Of a DNA stretch of 12,168 nucleotides, positions 6,290-11,848 are shown piece after piece. The notes beneath the pieces were generated by a model that worked only from the letters and a program-made list of their open reading frames with translations, was not told where the DNA came from and ran no database searches. The translations under genes were made by a program, and so were the position numbers. Every line of letters starts with the position of its first letter. The stretch's first letter is position 1. Origin of the DNA: CAZADA01 sp964483775. GTDB taxonomy: Bacteria > Pseudomonadota > Alphaproteobacteria > Caulobacterales > Maricaulaceae. Location of the stretch: the NCBI GenBank assembly GCA_964483775.1, contig CAZADA010000085.1:1-12168 (forward strand), read 5' to 3'.

Positions 6290-7195
6290 CTACCCGCCGT
6301 TCAACAGTCGGTCCAGAGCGGTGGCGAAGTAAGCGCCAAACCAAGGCCCTTGTTCGGCATAGTGATACGGCTCAATGAGCTCAGCCTCTATCAACGCCGG
6401 ACGACCGTCATGGCCAGGAGCCAGATCAATGCGCGCATAGAGCAAACGCTCACCGCCCAACGCGTCGCGGATCGCCGCCAACGCAACGTACACCACATCG
6501 AGCTCAGCCCGCGTCGGCTCGTGCATCACCTCACGCCCGCCATACAGACTCTGGACGCGATAATCGCCCTCAGCTGGGAGCTTGCGCACGCCGTGCGACC
6601 AAATCCCGTCATAGGTCATCACCGTCACTTCGCCCTTCACAATGTCGGGTAAGAAGGGCTGAATCATGCGCGGCCCGGTCGGCCCTGGCGCCAGCTCGCC
6701 AAACGGATCGCCCCGACGCACCCGCACCAAACCATGCCCGCCCGCGCCAATGCGCGGCTTGATCACCAGCTCATCGGTATCCAGAGCGTCAAATGCGTTG
6801 GAAACCACGTCCGGCGTGAGATCGTCAGGCCACAGCGTGGGAATGGTCGGCACACCGGCCTCGCCCAACGCCCTGAGGTAGCTCTTGTCCATGTTCCACG
6901 CCACCGTGCGCGTCGAATTGAACAAACGCGCGCCGGTCGCTTCGATCCCAGCAAGCCCCGGCAAATACGCGTCCTGTTTGTCCCAATAGTCCCACGTCGT
7001 GCCAATCACTGCGGCGTCATAGCGCGCCCAATCCGTATCCGGAGCGTCCCACACAACCGGCGTCAGCGAAATCAGCCGCGTACGACACGCCGCCGCCATC
7101 GGAGGAAACTGGAGCTCGAATTCAAACAGATCCGCCCGGGCGTCAGGGGACCCAGGCACCATGTTCGATGAAGTGAGAAACGCCACCGCTTGCAT
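6290..7195 (-). CDS. ATP-grasp family ligase (RimK/DcsG-like), substrate unknown
   Basis: A 301-residue ATP-grasp protein, a fold that joins a carboxylate to an amine or thiol through an acyl-phosphate. The N-terminal half holds TTWDYWDK (66-73) and LFNSTRTVAWNMDKSYL (91-107), both typical of the group related to the cycloserine-pathway enzyme DcsG. VIKPRIGAGGHG (144-155) is the nucleotide-binding strand and Gly loop. MIQPFLPDI (177-185) and GEVTVMTYDGIWSHGVRKLP (188-207) form the central grasp. YARIDL (253-258) and IEAELIEP (269-276) give the metal- and ATP-binding acidic residues. All key elements look intact, so it should be active. ATG 7195 has GCGAGG just upstream. It shares a 128-bp divergent region with the PfkB kinase gene and precedes the RipA-like gene. 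Nothing else in the window suggests cycloserine synthesis, so I leave the substrate open. Confidence 0.88.
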   Translation of the reverse strand: MQAVAFLTSSNMVPGSPDARADLFEFELQFPPMAAACRTRLISLTPVVWDAPDTDWARYDAAVIGTTWDYWDKQDAYLPGLAGIEATGARLFNSTRTVAWNMDKSYLRALGEAGVPTIPTLWPDDLTPDVVSNAFDALDTDELVIKPRIGAGGHGLVRVRRGDPFGELAPGPTGPRMIQPFLPDIVKGEVTVMTYDGIWSHGVRKLPAEGDYRVQSLYGGREVMHEPTRAELDVVYVALAAIRDALGGERLLYARIDLAPGHDGRPALIEAELIEPYHYAEQGPWFGAYFATALDRLLNGG

Positions 7196-7263
7196 GGTCC
7201 TCGCCTATCCCGGCGCGCCCGCACGCGCAATGCCGAACCCTCGTCAACCGCGCGCCTTGCCAT

Positions 7264-7271
7264 CCCCCCCC
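7264..7271. repeat. C8 homopolymer tract in a divergent promoter region
   Basis: Eight consecutive C residues lie between the ATP-grasp (minus) and PfkB kinase (plus) starts. On the plus strand they fall inside the 17-bp spacer of a weak promoter-like pair (TTGCCA at 7257, GTAAGC at 7280). Length change by slippage would alter that spacing, but the promoter itself is not convincing. Confidence 0.4.
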
Positions 7272-7323
7272 GCAATTCCGTAAGCCTTGCACCAACGCCG
7301 ACCGTCACAGCGAGGAAAACCGC

Positions 7324-8331
7324 ATGTCTCTCAACGCCAACCGCTCCGCCCAGTATGATGTCGCCGCCGTTGGTAACGCCATTGTTGACGTGCTCGCCCC
7401 GGTCGACGACGGGTTCCTCACCGCCCACGAGGTAGCCAAGGACGCCATGACCCTCATTGACGAAGAGCGCGCCACAGCGCTCTACGCCGCCATGCCTCCA
7501 GGCGAAGAACACTCTGGCGGATCAGCCGCCAACACCGTCGCCGGCGTGGCGAGCTTGGGCGGCAAGGCGCTGTACATGGGCAAGGTCGCTGACGACCAAT
7601 TGGGCGAAGTGTTCGCCCATGACCTAAGGGCCATCGGCGTCGATTACGCCACCAAGCCGCTCACCGGCGGCCCCGCCACAGCGCGATGCCTGATCCTGGT
7701 AACACCCGACGCCGCACGCTCCATGAACACCTTCTTGGGAGCCTCAAGCCTGCTCGACGAAAAGGACATCGACCAAGCCGCCGTCGCCGCCGCGCGATAC
7801 ACCTATCTGGAGGGCTATCTGTTCGACCGCGACGAAGCCAAAAGCGCCTTTGTCCGCGCGGCTGAAATCGCCAAGGCGGAAGACCGCAAAGTCGCGCTAA
7901 CGCTCTCGGACACGTTTTGCGTTGACCGCCACCGCGCGAGTTTCCGCCAATTGGTCGCCAACCATGTGGACATTGTGTTCGCCAACGAGGCCGAGCTGAA
8001 GTCGCTGTATCAAACCGAAGACTTCGACGCCGCCGTTGATCAGATCCGATCGGAAGCCGAAATCGCGTTCGTCACCCGCTCAGCCAAGGGCTCGGTTGTC
8101 ATTGCGGGCGGCGTCACGCACGACGTACCGGCCGCCCCCATTCCAGGCGAACTCATCGACACCACCGGAGCCGGCGATCAGTTCGCCGCCGGGGTCCTGT
8201 TCGGCTTGGCCCGCGATAAACCTTTGGTGGAATGCGCCAAACTGGGGTCCTTGGCCGCCGCCGAAGTGATCAGCCATTTCGGCGCGCGCCCCGAGCGCGA
8301 TTTGGCCCAGTTCACCAGCGAAACGGCCTAG
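7324..8331 (+). CDS. PfkB-family sugar/nucleoside kinase, adenosine kinase type
   Basis: A 335-residue ribokinase-fold kinase of the group usually annotated as adenosine kinase, which would phosphorylate adenosine (or a related nucleoside or sugar) with ATP. The N-terminal YDVAAVGNAIVDVLAPVDD (11-29) is typical. The first PfkB signature region is GGSAANTVAGVASLGGKA (65-82). The second, DTTGAGDQFAAGVLFG (279-294), includes the anion hole and the catalytic base Asp285. FANEAELKSLY (219-229) is the N-E-x-E type motif involved in magnesium and phosphate effects. Length and motifs are complete. GAGG (7312-7315) stands 8 nt upstream of the ATG. The substrate cannot be read from the sequence with certainty. 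It is convergent with hisA, with 48 bp between the stops and no clear terminator hairpin. Confidence 0.92.
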   Translation: MSLNANRSAQYDVAAVGNAIVDVLAPVDDGFLTAHEVAKDAMTLIDEERATALYAAMPPGEEHSGGSAANTVAGVASLGGKALYMGKVADDQLGEVFAHDLRAIGVDYATKPLTGGPATARCLILVTPDAARSMNTFLGASSLLDEKDIDQAAVAAARYTYLEGYLFDRDEAKSAFVRAAEIAKAEDRKVALTLSDTFCVDRHRASFRQLVANHVDIVFANEAELKSLYQTEDFDAAVDQIRSEAEIAFVTRSAKGSVVIAGGVTHDVPAAPIPGELIDTTGAGDQFAAGVLFGLARDKPLVECAKLGSLAAAEVISHFGARPERDLAQFTSETA

Positions 8332-8379
8332 CGCAAGGGCTCACGCCGAACGCACCGCCCACCGCCAGGCTGACCACGA

Positions 8380-9132
8380 TCACGCGACAGGCGGCCCGTC
8401 AGCAGCTGCAAGCGCAGCCTTAGGGTCAATGGACCCGTCATACAAAGCGCGGCCGATGATCGCCCCGGCGATGGGCTTGGCCCGCCCATCCTCTTCGCGC
8501 CAACGCTTAAGCGCGTGGATGTCGGCGAGTGAGGCGATGCCGCCGCTGGCGATCACCGGCATCGCCACGGCGTCGGCCATTCGACCCGTCAGCTCGACAT
8601 TCACGCCGAGCCCAAGGCCATCGCGTGCAATATCGGTGACCATCAGGGCGCCCACCCCGACATCCTCAAACCGCCGGGCGAGCTCCACAGCGTCAATGTC
8701 GGTTTGCTCAACCCAGCCCTCAACGGCGACCCGTCCGTCTCGCACATCGACGGCGATGACGATCTGAGACGGGTAGGCGGCCGCCGCCTCGCGGACGAGG
8801 TCGGGATGACGCACAGCCGCCGTGCCAAGAACAACCCGCTGCACGCCCGCATCGATCCAGGTATCGACATGCGCACGCGTGCGCACACCGCCGCCAAGCT
8901 GCACCTTGCAGGTGGTCGCCCACAAGATTGAGCGAACCGCCTCCGCGTTCTGCCCTTCTCCGGACACCGCGCCATCAAGATCAACAACGTGGATCCACTC
9001 AAAGCCGGCGTCGGTCCAGATAGCGGCCTGGTCGGCGGGATCGACGTTGAAGACGTCGGCGTCATCCATGCGGCCCTGCTTCAATCGCACCGCCTGGCCG
9101 TCTTTGATGTCAATCGCGGGGAATAAAATCAT
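8380..9132 (-). CDS. hisA: Phosphoribosylformimino-AICAR-phosphate isomerase
   Basis: A TIM-barrel isomerase that converts ProFAR to PRFAR, the fourth step of histidine synthesis and the substrate-forming step for HisH-HisF. It has 250 residues, the usual size. FPAIDIKDGQAVRL (4-17) carries catalytic Asp8. HVVDLDGA (48-55), the phosphate-binding LGGGVR (79-84), VLGTAAV (101-107), AVDVRDG (127-133) with catalytic Asp129, VTDIARDG (165-172) and ASGGI (195-199) follow in order, duplicated (beta-alpha)4 halves included. The ATG at 9132 is fixed by the conserved MILFPAIDI start, though its ribosome site is poor (GAGTGACGGT). It lies 58 bp from the divergent small gene at 9191. hisF, its usual downstream neighbour in this class, is not next to it; the kinase gene is. 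Confidence 0.97.
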   Translation of the reverse strand: MILFPAIDIKDGQAVRLKQGRMDDADVFNVDPADQAAIWTDAGFEWIHVVDLDGAVSGEGQNAEAVRSILWATTCKVQLGGGVRTRAHVDTWIDAGVQRVVLGTAAVRHPDLVREAAAAYPSQIVIAVDVRDGRVAVEGWVEQTDIDAVELARRFEDVGVGALMVTDIARDGLGLGVNVELTGRMADAVAMPVIASGGIASLADIHALKRWREEDGRAKPIAGAIIGRALYDGSIDPKAALAAADGPPVA

Positions 9133-9190
9133 ACCGTCACTCAGGGCGAATCATGGAAACAAGGCCAAAACAAGATGAAGAGAGGCGCCA

Positions 9191-9478
9191 ATGGCGATTT
9201 ATTACGTCTCCGCACAACATGTGGCAGAGCTTGGCGAATTCGTCGATGACGGCATCGAATCTGAGATGGGCGGCTGCATTGTCGTCTCTCATCTTCCGAT
9301 CGAAATCTTGGCCCAGGCGATGAGCGACCGCAACATTGACCTCCAACTGTTCGAAGACGCCGCTTTCGCCCACCACTTTCCCAACGAGGAACTGGCCTGG
9401 GCCAAAGTGCGTCGCCGCACCCGCGTGTCCGCCCAAGAGGTAAGGGTCGCCGCCCAGGCGCTCAAGGCTGTCGCCTAA
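9191..9478 (+). CDS. Small conserved-looking protein, unknown function
   Basis: A 95-residue soluble protein that I do not recognise. It has no signal peptide or membrane helix. It opens with a beta-like segment (MAIYYVSAQHVAELGEFVDDG), has an amphipathic middle (VVSHLPIEILAQAMSDRNID), a histidine pair in FAHHFP (about residues 59-64), and a basic C-terminal helix (KVRRRTRVSAQEVRVAAQAL). AGAGG (9181-9185) lies 5 nt before the ATG, an ideal ribosome site. Base composition and third-position GC resemble those of its neighbours. It lies on the plus strand between the two minus-strand histidine genes, head to head with hisA. That position suggests insertion into, or rearrangement of, a once continuous his operon, but gives no hint of its role. 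Confidence 0.75.
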   Translation: MAIYYVSAQHVAELGEFVDDGIESEMGGCIVVSHLPIEILAQAMSDRNIDLQLFEDAAFAHHFPNEELAWAKVRRRTRVSAQEVRVAAQALKAVA

Positions 9479-9540
9479 ACGACCCACTACGCGGCCAAAT
9501 GCAGCCCAGACGCCATTCGGCGGTGCATGGGGCGGCCGGT

Positions 9541-9557
9541 TTCAGCTAGTGTTCAGC
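9541..9557. repeat. TTCAGC direct repeat one helical turn apart
   Basis: TTCAGC occurs at 9541-9546 and 9552-9557, 11 bp apart, about 100 bp upstream of the small gene at 9659. Spacing of one DNA turn is typical of tandem activator sites, but two six-base copies may be chance. Confidence 0.2.
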
Positions 9558-9658
9558 CCAATCGCGTACTGTCCGCCGGCTCGGGCGTGGTGTGTCAAAG
9601 AGCCGTCGCGACGTCTCATCCCATCCTTCCCGAACGTTGGCGCCATCAGGAGAGCACC

Positions 9659-9811
9659 GTGCCGCACAAGCCATCCCCATCCCCACAACTGGCTGAGCCC
9701 ATCACCGTAACCCCTCAGCCGTCCGAAACTGAGGGCGAGGACACGGTCGATCCCACAGCGGTCGCGCGCGCCGAAGCGTATCGCCGTCTTGTGCAACGCA
9801 ACTTGATCTGA
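9659..9811 (+). CDS. Putative 50-residue protein
   Basis: A short open frame starting at GTG 9659, with AGGAG (9648-9652) 6 nt upstream, the best ribosome site in this part of the window. The protein has a Pro/Ser-rich first half (PHKPSPSPQLAEP, TVTPQPSE), an acidic middle (EGEDTVDP) and a helical basic end (AVARAEAYRRLVQRNLI). It is probably a small cytoplasmic protein, disordered at its N-terminus. The frame is open upstream to 9527, but that extension lacks a ribosome site. It ends 3 bp from the hisH stop, tail to tail; such tight packing supports a real gene. I know no family for it. Confidence 0.55.
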   Translation: MPHKPSPSPQLAEPITVTPQPSETEGEDTVDPTAVARAEAYRRLVQRNLI

Positions 9812-9814
9812 TCC

Positions 9815-10471
9815 TCACGGCGCCCAGCGCAAAAACGCCGACAACAGAGCAAGCCCAGCGTCCTGGCTTTTTTCGGGATGGAACTGCGTGCCGATGATTG
9901 TGTCGCGCGCCACAGCGGCTGTGAACACATCGCCGTAAACACTGGTGAGCGCAATGTCGGACGCACCTGCGGCTTCAAACGCGTACGAGTGCACGAAATA
10001 GACGTGCGCCCCATCGTCGAGCGCACCGAACACCGGATGGCGCGGCGCACCGGGCGGCGCACCAACACGGTTCCAGCCCATGTGCGGGATCTTGAGGCGG
10101 CTTTGCGATGGTGTGAGCCGCACCACATCGCCCGGCATCCAGCCAAAGCCATCGTGCACGCCATGCTCCAACCCGCGCTGGGCGAACAGCTGCATGCCCA
10201 CACACACGCCAAGAAACGGCTTGGCCTGGCGGTGCGCGACGTCATCGAGCGCCTCATAAAGCCCTTCGACCGCATCAATCCCCGCCCGGCACGCGCCGAA
10301 CGCGCCCACCCCCGGCAGCACCACCCGGTCGGCCTGCACAATCACCTCAGGATCAGACGTCAGGCGCACCGTCACGCCAAGGTCGGCCCGGCGACCCGCC
10401 TCAGCCAGAGCATTGGACATGGACCGCACATTGCCCGCGCCATAATCAATCAGCGCCACAGTCTGGGTCAT
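9815..10471 (-). CDS. hisH: Imidazole glycerol phosphate synthase, glutamine amidotransferase subunit
   Basis: A class I glutaminase that releases ammonia from glutamine and channels it to HisF, which closes the imidazole ring and releases AICAR. It has 218 residues, slightly above the usual 196-210. IDYGAGNVRSM (8-18) is the conserved start. LPGVGAFG (52-59) forms the oxyanion region. GVCVGMQLF (88-96) contains nucleophile Cys90. IPHMGWNRV (128-136) is the HisH signature. Catalytic His198 and Glu200 are in GTQFHPEKSQ (194-203). The ATG at 10471 overlaps the stop of the upstream 99-residue gene as ATGA, so translation is probably coupled. Its partner hisF is not in the window, and hisA lies 680 bp downstream beyond two opposite-strand genes. 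Confidence 0.97.
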   Translation of the reverse strand: MTQTVALIDYGAGNVRSMSNALAEAGRRADLGVTVRLTSDPEVIVQADRVVLPGVGAFGACRAGIDAVEGLYEALDDVAHRQAKPFLGVCVGMQLFAQRGLEHGVHDGFGWMPGDVVRLTPSQSRLKIPHMGWNRVGAPPGAPRHPVFGALDDGAHVYFVHSYAFEAAGASDIALTSVYGDVFTAAVARDTIIGTQFHPEKSQDAGLALLSAFLRWAP

Positions 10472-10767
10472 GACGTCTCATCCATCGCAAAGAACGTATA
10501 CCCAGCGTGGGGCTGCATGCGACCGACCTCCTCTACGCTGATCTCGTCGATCTGCTCGAACGACACCGTGGCGGCGGGACCCTCATAGTCCGGCCCGGGC
10601 CGGTTGAAGGCGTCTTCGCGACGCAACACATCCAAAACCGCAAGCTCAGCCGCCTCGGGATCGTCGGCCTCCACCCACCGCGTGGTTTGAAAGCCCAGGC
10701 GCTGGAGCTCGCCGTCAATCTCCAGCAAAAAATTCTCACCAAGCACGAGACAACGGTAAATCGGCAC
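10468..10767 (-). CDS. Conserved 99-residue protein encoded upstream of hisH
   Basis: A small soluble protein. The start is a GTG only 2 nt after the stop of the upstream membrane protein gene, with GCAGG 7 nt before it. The sequence begins PIYRCLVLGENFLLEIDGE, then GFQTTRWVEADDPEAAELAV, and ends with FEQIDEISVEEVG and a GYTFF segment. The YRC-x4-GENF opening and G-F-x-T-R-x-V-E-A-x-x-P-E-E/A-A-E middle recall small hypothetical proteins that I associate with proteobacterial genomes, of unknown function; this is recognition by pattern, not a database match. It has no membrane helix or signal peptide. The 4-bp ATGA overlap with hisH indicates translational coupling. The open frame continues upstream to 10977, but that part overlaps the membrane protein gene and is not expected to be coding. 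Confidence 0.8.
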   Translation of the reverse strand: MPIYRCLVLGENFLLEIDGELQRLGFQTTRWVEADDPEAAELAVLDVLRREDAFNRPGPDYEGPAATVSFEQIDEISVEEVGRMQPHAGYTFFAMDETS

Positions 10768-10769
10768 GC

Positions 10770-11126
10770 TTAGGCCTGCAAAAAGTAGGTGAGCTGCCAC
10801 GCCGACGCGGCGACCGGCCAGAGCGCTATCATCACAACGCCCGCCAAGCCGAGCACCAAAGCCGGCGCGCGCCCGTCTTTGCGCCCGCGGCTCATCGCCC
10901 ACACACCCGACCCAAAGGACAACGACGCAAACGCCGCCATGCTCGCAGTCACAAACGCGCCAGCCCGCAAGCCCCAAATCAGCGCGGGCGAAGCGCCTTG
11001 GCCCACTCGATCAGGATCAGCCAGCCCAAGCATGCCGTTGAGCATCGCGCCAAACGGCAACAACAGCATCAAGCCCAAAAAGCCCAGCACCAGCGCCGTA
11101 AACCCACGATCCCAAACGCCATTCAT
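10770..11126 (-). CDS. Small three-helix membrane protein, unknown function
   Basis: A 118-residue predicted inner-membrane protein with three hydrophobic helices: about residues 6-28 (FTALVLGFLGLMLLLPFGAM), 48-72 (IWGLRAGAFVTASMAAFASL) and 87-112 (ALVLGLAGVVMIALWPVAAS). A short basic loop (SRGRKDGR) separates the last two. An alternative GTG start at 11156 would add ten residues; ATG 11126 is preferred because the hydrophobic region begins soon after it and purine-rich GGGTTGG lies upstream, but this is not certain. Its stop is 2 nt from the start of the 99-residue gene, so these two and hisH look like one operon. A membrane protein gene (DUF2628) near hisH is known in other alphaproteobacteria; I cannot show that this is the same family. 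It is divergent from hslV. Confidence 0.72.
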   Translation of the reverse strand: MNGVWDRGFTALVLGFLGLMLLLPFGAMLNGMLGLADPDRVGQGASPALIWGLRAGAFVTASMAAFASLSFGSGVWAMSRGRKDGRAPALVLGLAGVVMIALWPVAASAWQLTYFLQA

Positions 11127-11232
11127 GACCAACCCACGCCCTGTCGCCTCATCCACGATCGAGCACTAACGCGGATCTGCACGAAGTGCGACCATTCTCC
11201 GCTTGCGATCACGCGCATGTGCGTGCACAACA

Positions 11233-11251
11233 CTTATCGATGAACGATAAG
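11233..11251 (+). promoter_or_regulatory. Inverted repeat with the hslV start codon in its loop
   Basis: CTTATCG (11233-11239), ATGAA (11240-11244), CGATAAG (11245-11251): a perfect 7-bp stem with a 5-nt loop. The loop begins with the proposed ATG of hslV. No Shine-Dalgarno sequence precedes the ATG. In mRNA this AU-rich stem would be of modest stability, and in DNA it could be an operator. Either role is inference. Confidence 0.45.
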
Positions 11252-11848
11252 AACTGGCATATCGCCCCCGCCCCGGATTCCGTTTCAAACTTGGCTGGGC
11301 CCCATGACGCCCGCTGGCGCGCCACCACGATCCTCGGCGTGCGCAAAGGCGGCAAGACCGTCCTTGTCGGAGACGGACAGGTGTCCGTCGGCCCAACCGT
11401 CATGAAAACCACCGCAAAGAAAGTCCGCCGCCTTGAAAAGTCGGGCGTGCTGACCGGGTTCGCCGGCGCCACGGCCGACGCGCTGACGCTGTTTGAGCGG
11501 TTGGAGACCAAGCTCGACCAATACCCCAGCCAACTGCGCCGCGCGGCGGTTGAGCTCACAAAGGATTGGCGAACCGATCGTTATCTGCGCCGCCTGGAGG
11601 CCATGCTGATCGTGGCCGACACCAGCGACATGCTGATGATCAGCGGCGTGGGCGACGTGTTGGAACCTGAACATGGCGTGCTGGCCATCGGCTCAGGCGG
11701 CAATTACGCCCTGGCCGCAGCGCGGGCGCTGTATGACACCGAAGAGGACGCCGAGGTCATCGCGCGCAAAGCTATGGCGATCGCAGCCGACATCTGCGTC
11801 TACACCAACCACGAACTCACCTTGGAGGTGATCCATGGCGACGCGTAG
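11240..11848 (+). CDS. hslV: ATP-dependent protease subunit HslV (ClpQ)
   Basis: Threonine protease that forms the double hexamer of the HslUV (ClpYQ) protease; HslU unfolds and feeds substrates. Residues 29-202 match E. coli HslV closely. Thr29 (mature Thr1) follows W-R-A. GDGQVS (44-49) carries Asp45 (mature Asp17). KKVRRL (60-65) carries Lys61 (mature Lys33). GFAGATADALTLFERLE, AAVELTKDWRTDRYLRRLEA, AIGSGGNYA (149-157) and AADICVYTNH (182-191) complete the fold. The 28-residue propeptide is longer than the short leaders that I recall in other alphaproteobacteria. ATG 11240 is chosen as the only ATG before Thr29; GTG codons at 11219 and 11186 are possible but also lack a ribosome site. Translation may depend on the hairpin at the start. 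The last 14 nt overlap the next gene. hslU, the usual neighbour, does not follow directly. Confidence 0.96.
   Translation: MNDKNWHIAPAPDSVSNLAGPHDARWRATTILGVRKGGKTVLVGDGQVSVGPTVMKTTAKKVRRLEKSGVLTGFAGATADALTLFERLETKLDQYPSQLRRAAVELTKDWRTDRYLRRLEAMLIVADTSDMLMISGVGDVLEPEHGVLAIGSGGNYALAAARALYDTEEDAEVIARKAMAIAADICVYTNHELTLEVIHGDA
11824..11834 (+). promoter_or_regulatory. Extended perfect Shine-Dalgarno inside the end of hslV
   Basis: GGAGGTGATCC is complementary over 11 nt to the usual bacterial 16S rRNA 3' end (GGATCACCTCC). The GGAGG core sits 6 nt upstream of the ATG at 11835. It lies within the hslV codons for E-V-I-H. It decides the start of the following gene and predicts strong, hslV-coupled initiation. 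Confidence 0.85.

Noticed and set aside
9527..9658. Upstream extension of the small 9659 gene
   Set aside because: There is no ribosome site at the earlier starts, while GTG 9659 has AGGAG at ideal spacing.
10768..10977. Upstream extension of the 99-residue gene
   Set aside because: It overlaps the three-helix membrane protein gene in another frame, and the conserved-looking start begins right after GTG 10767.
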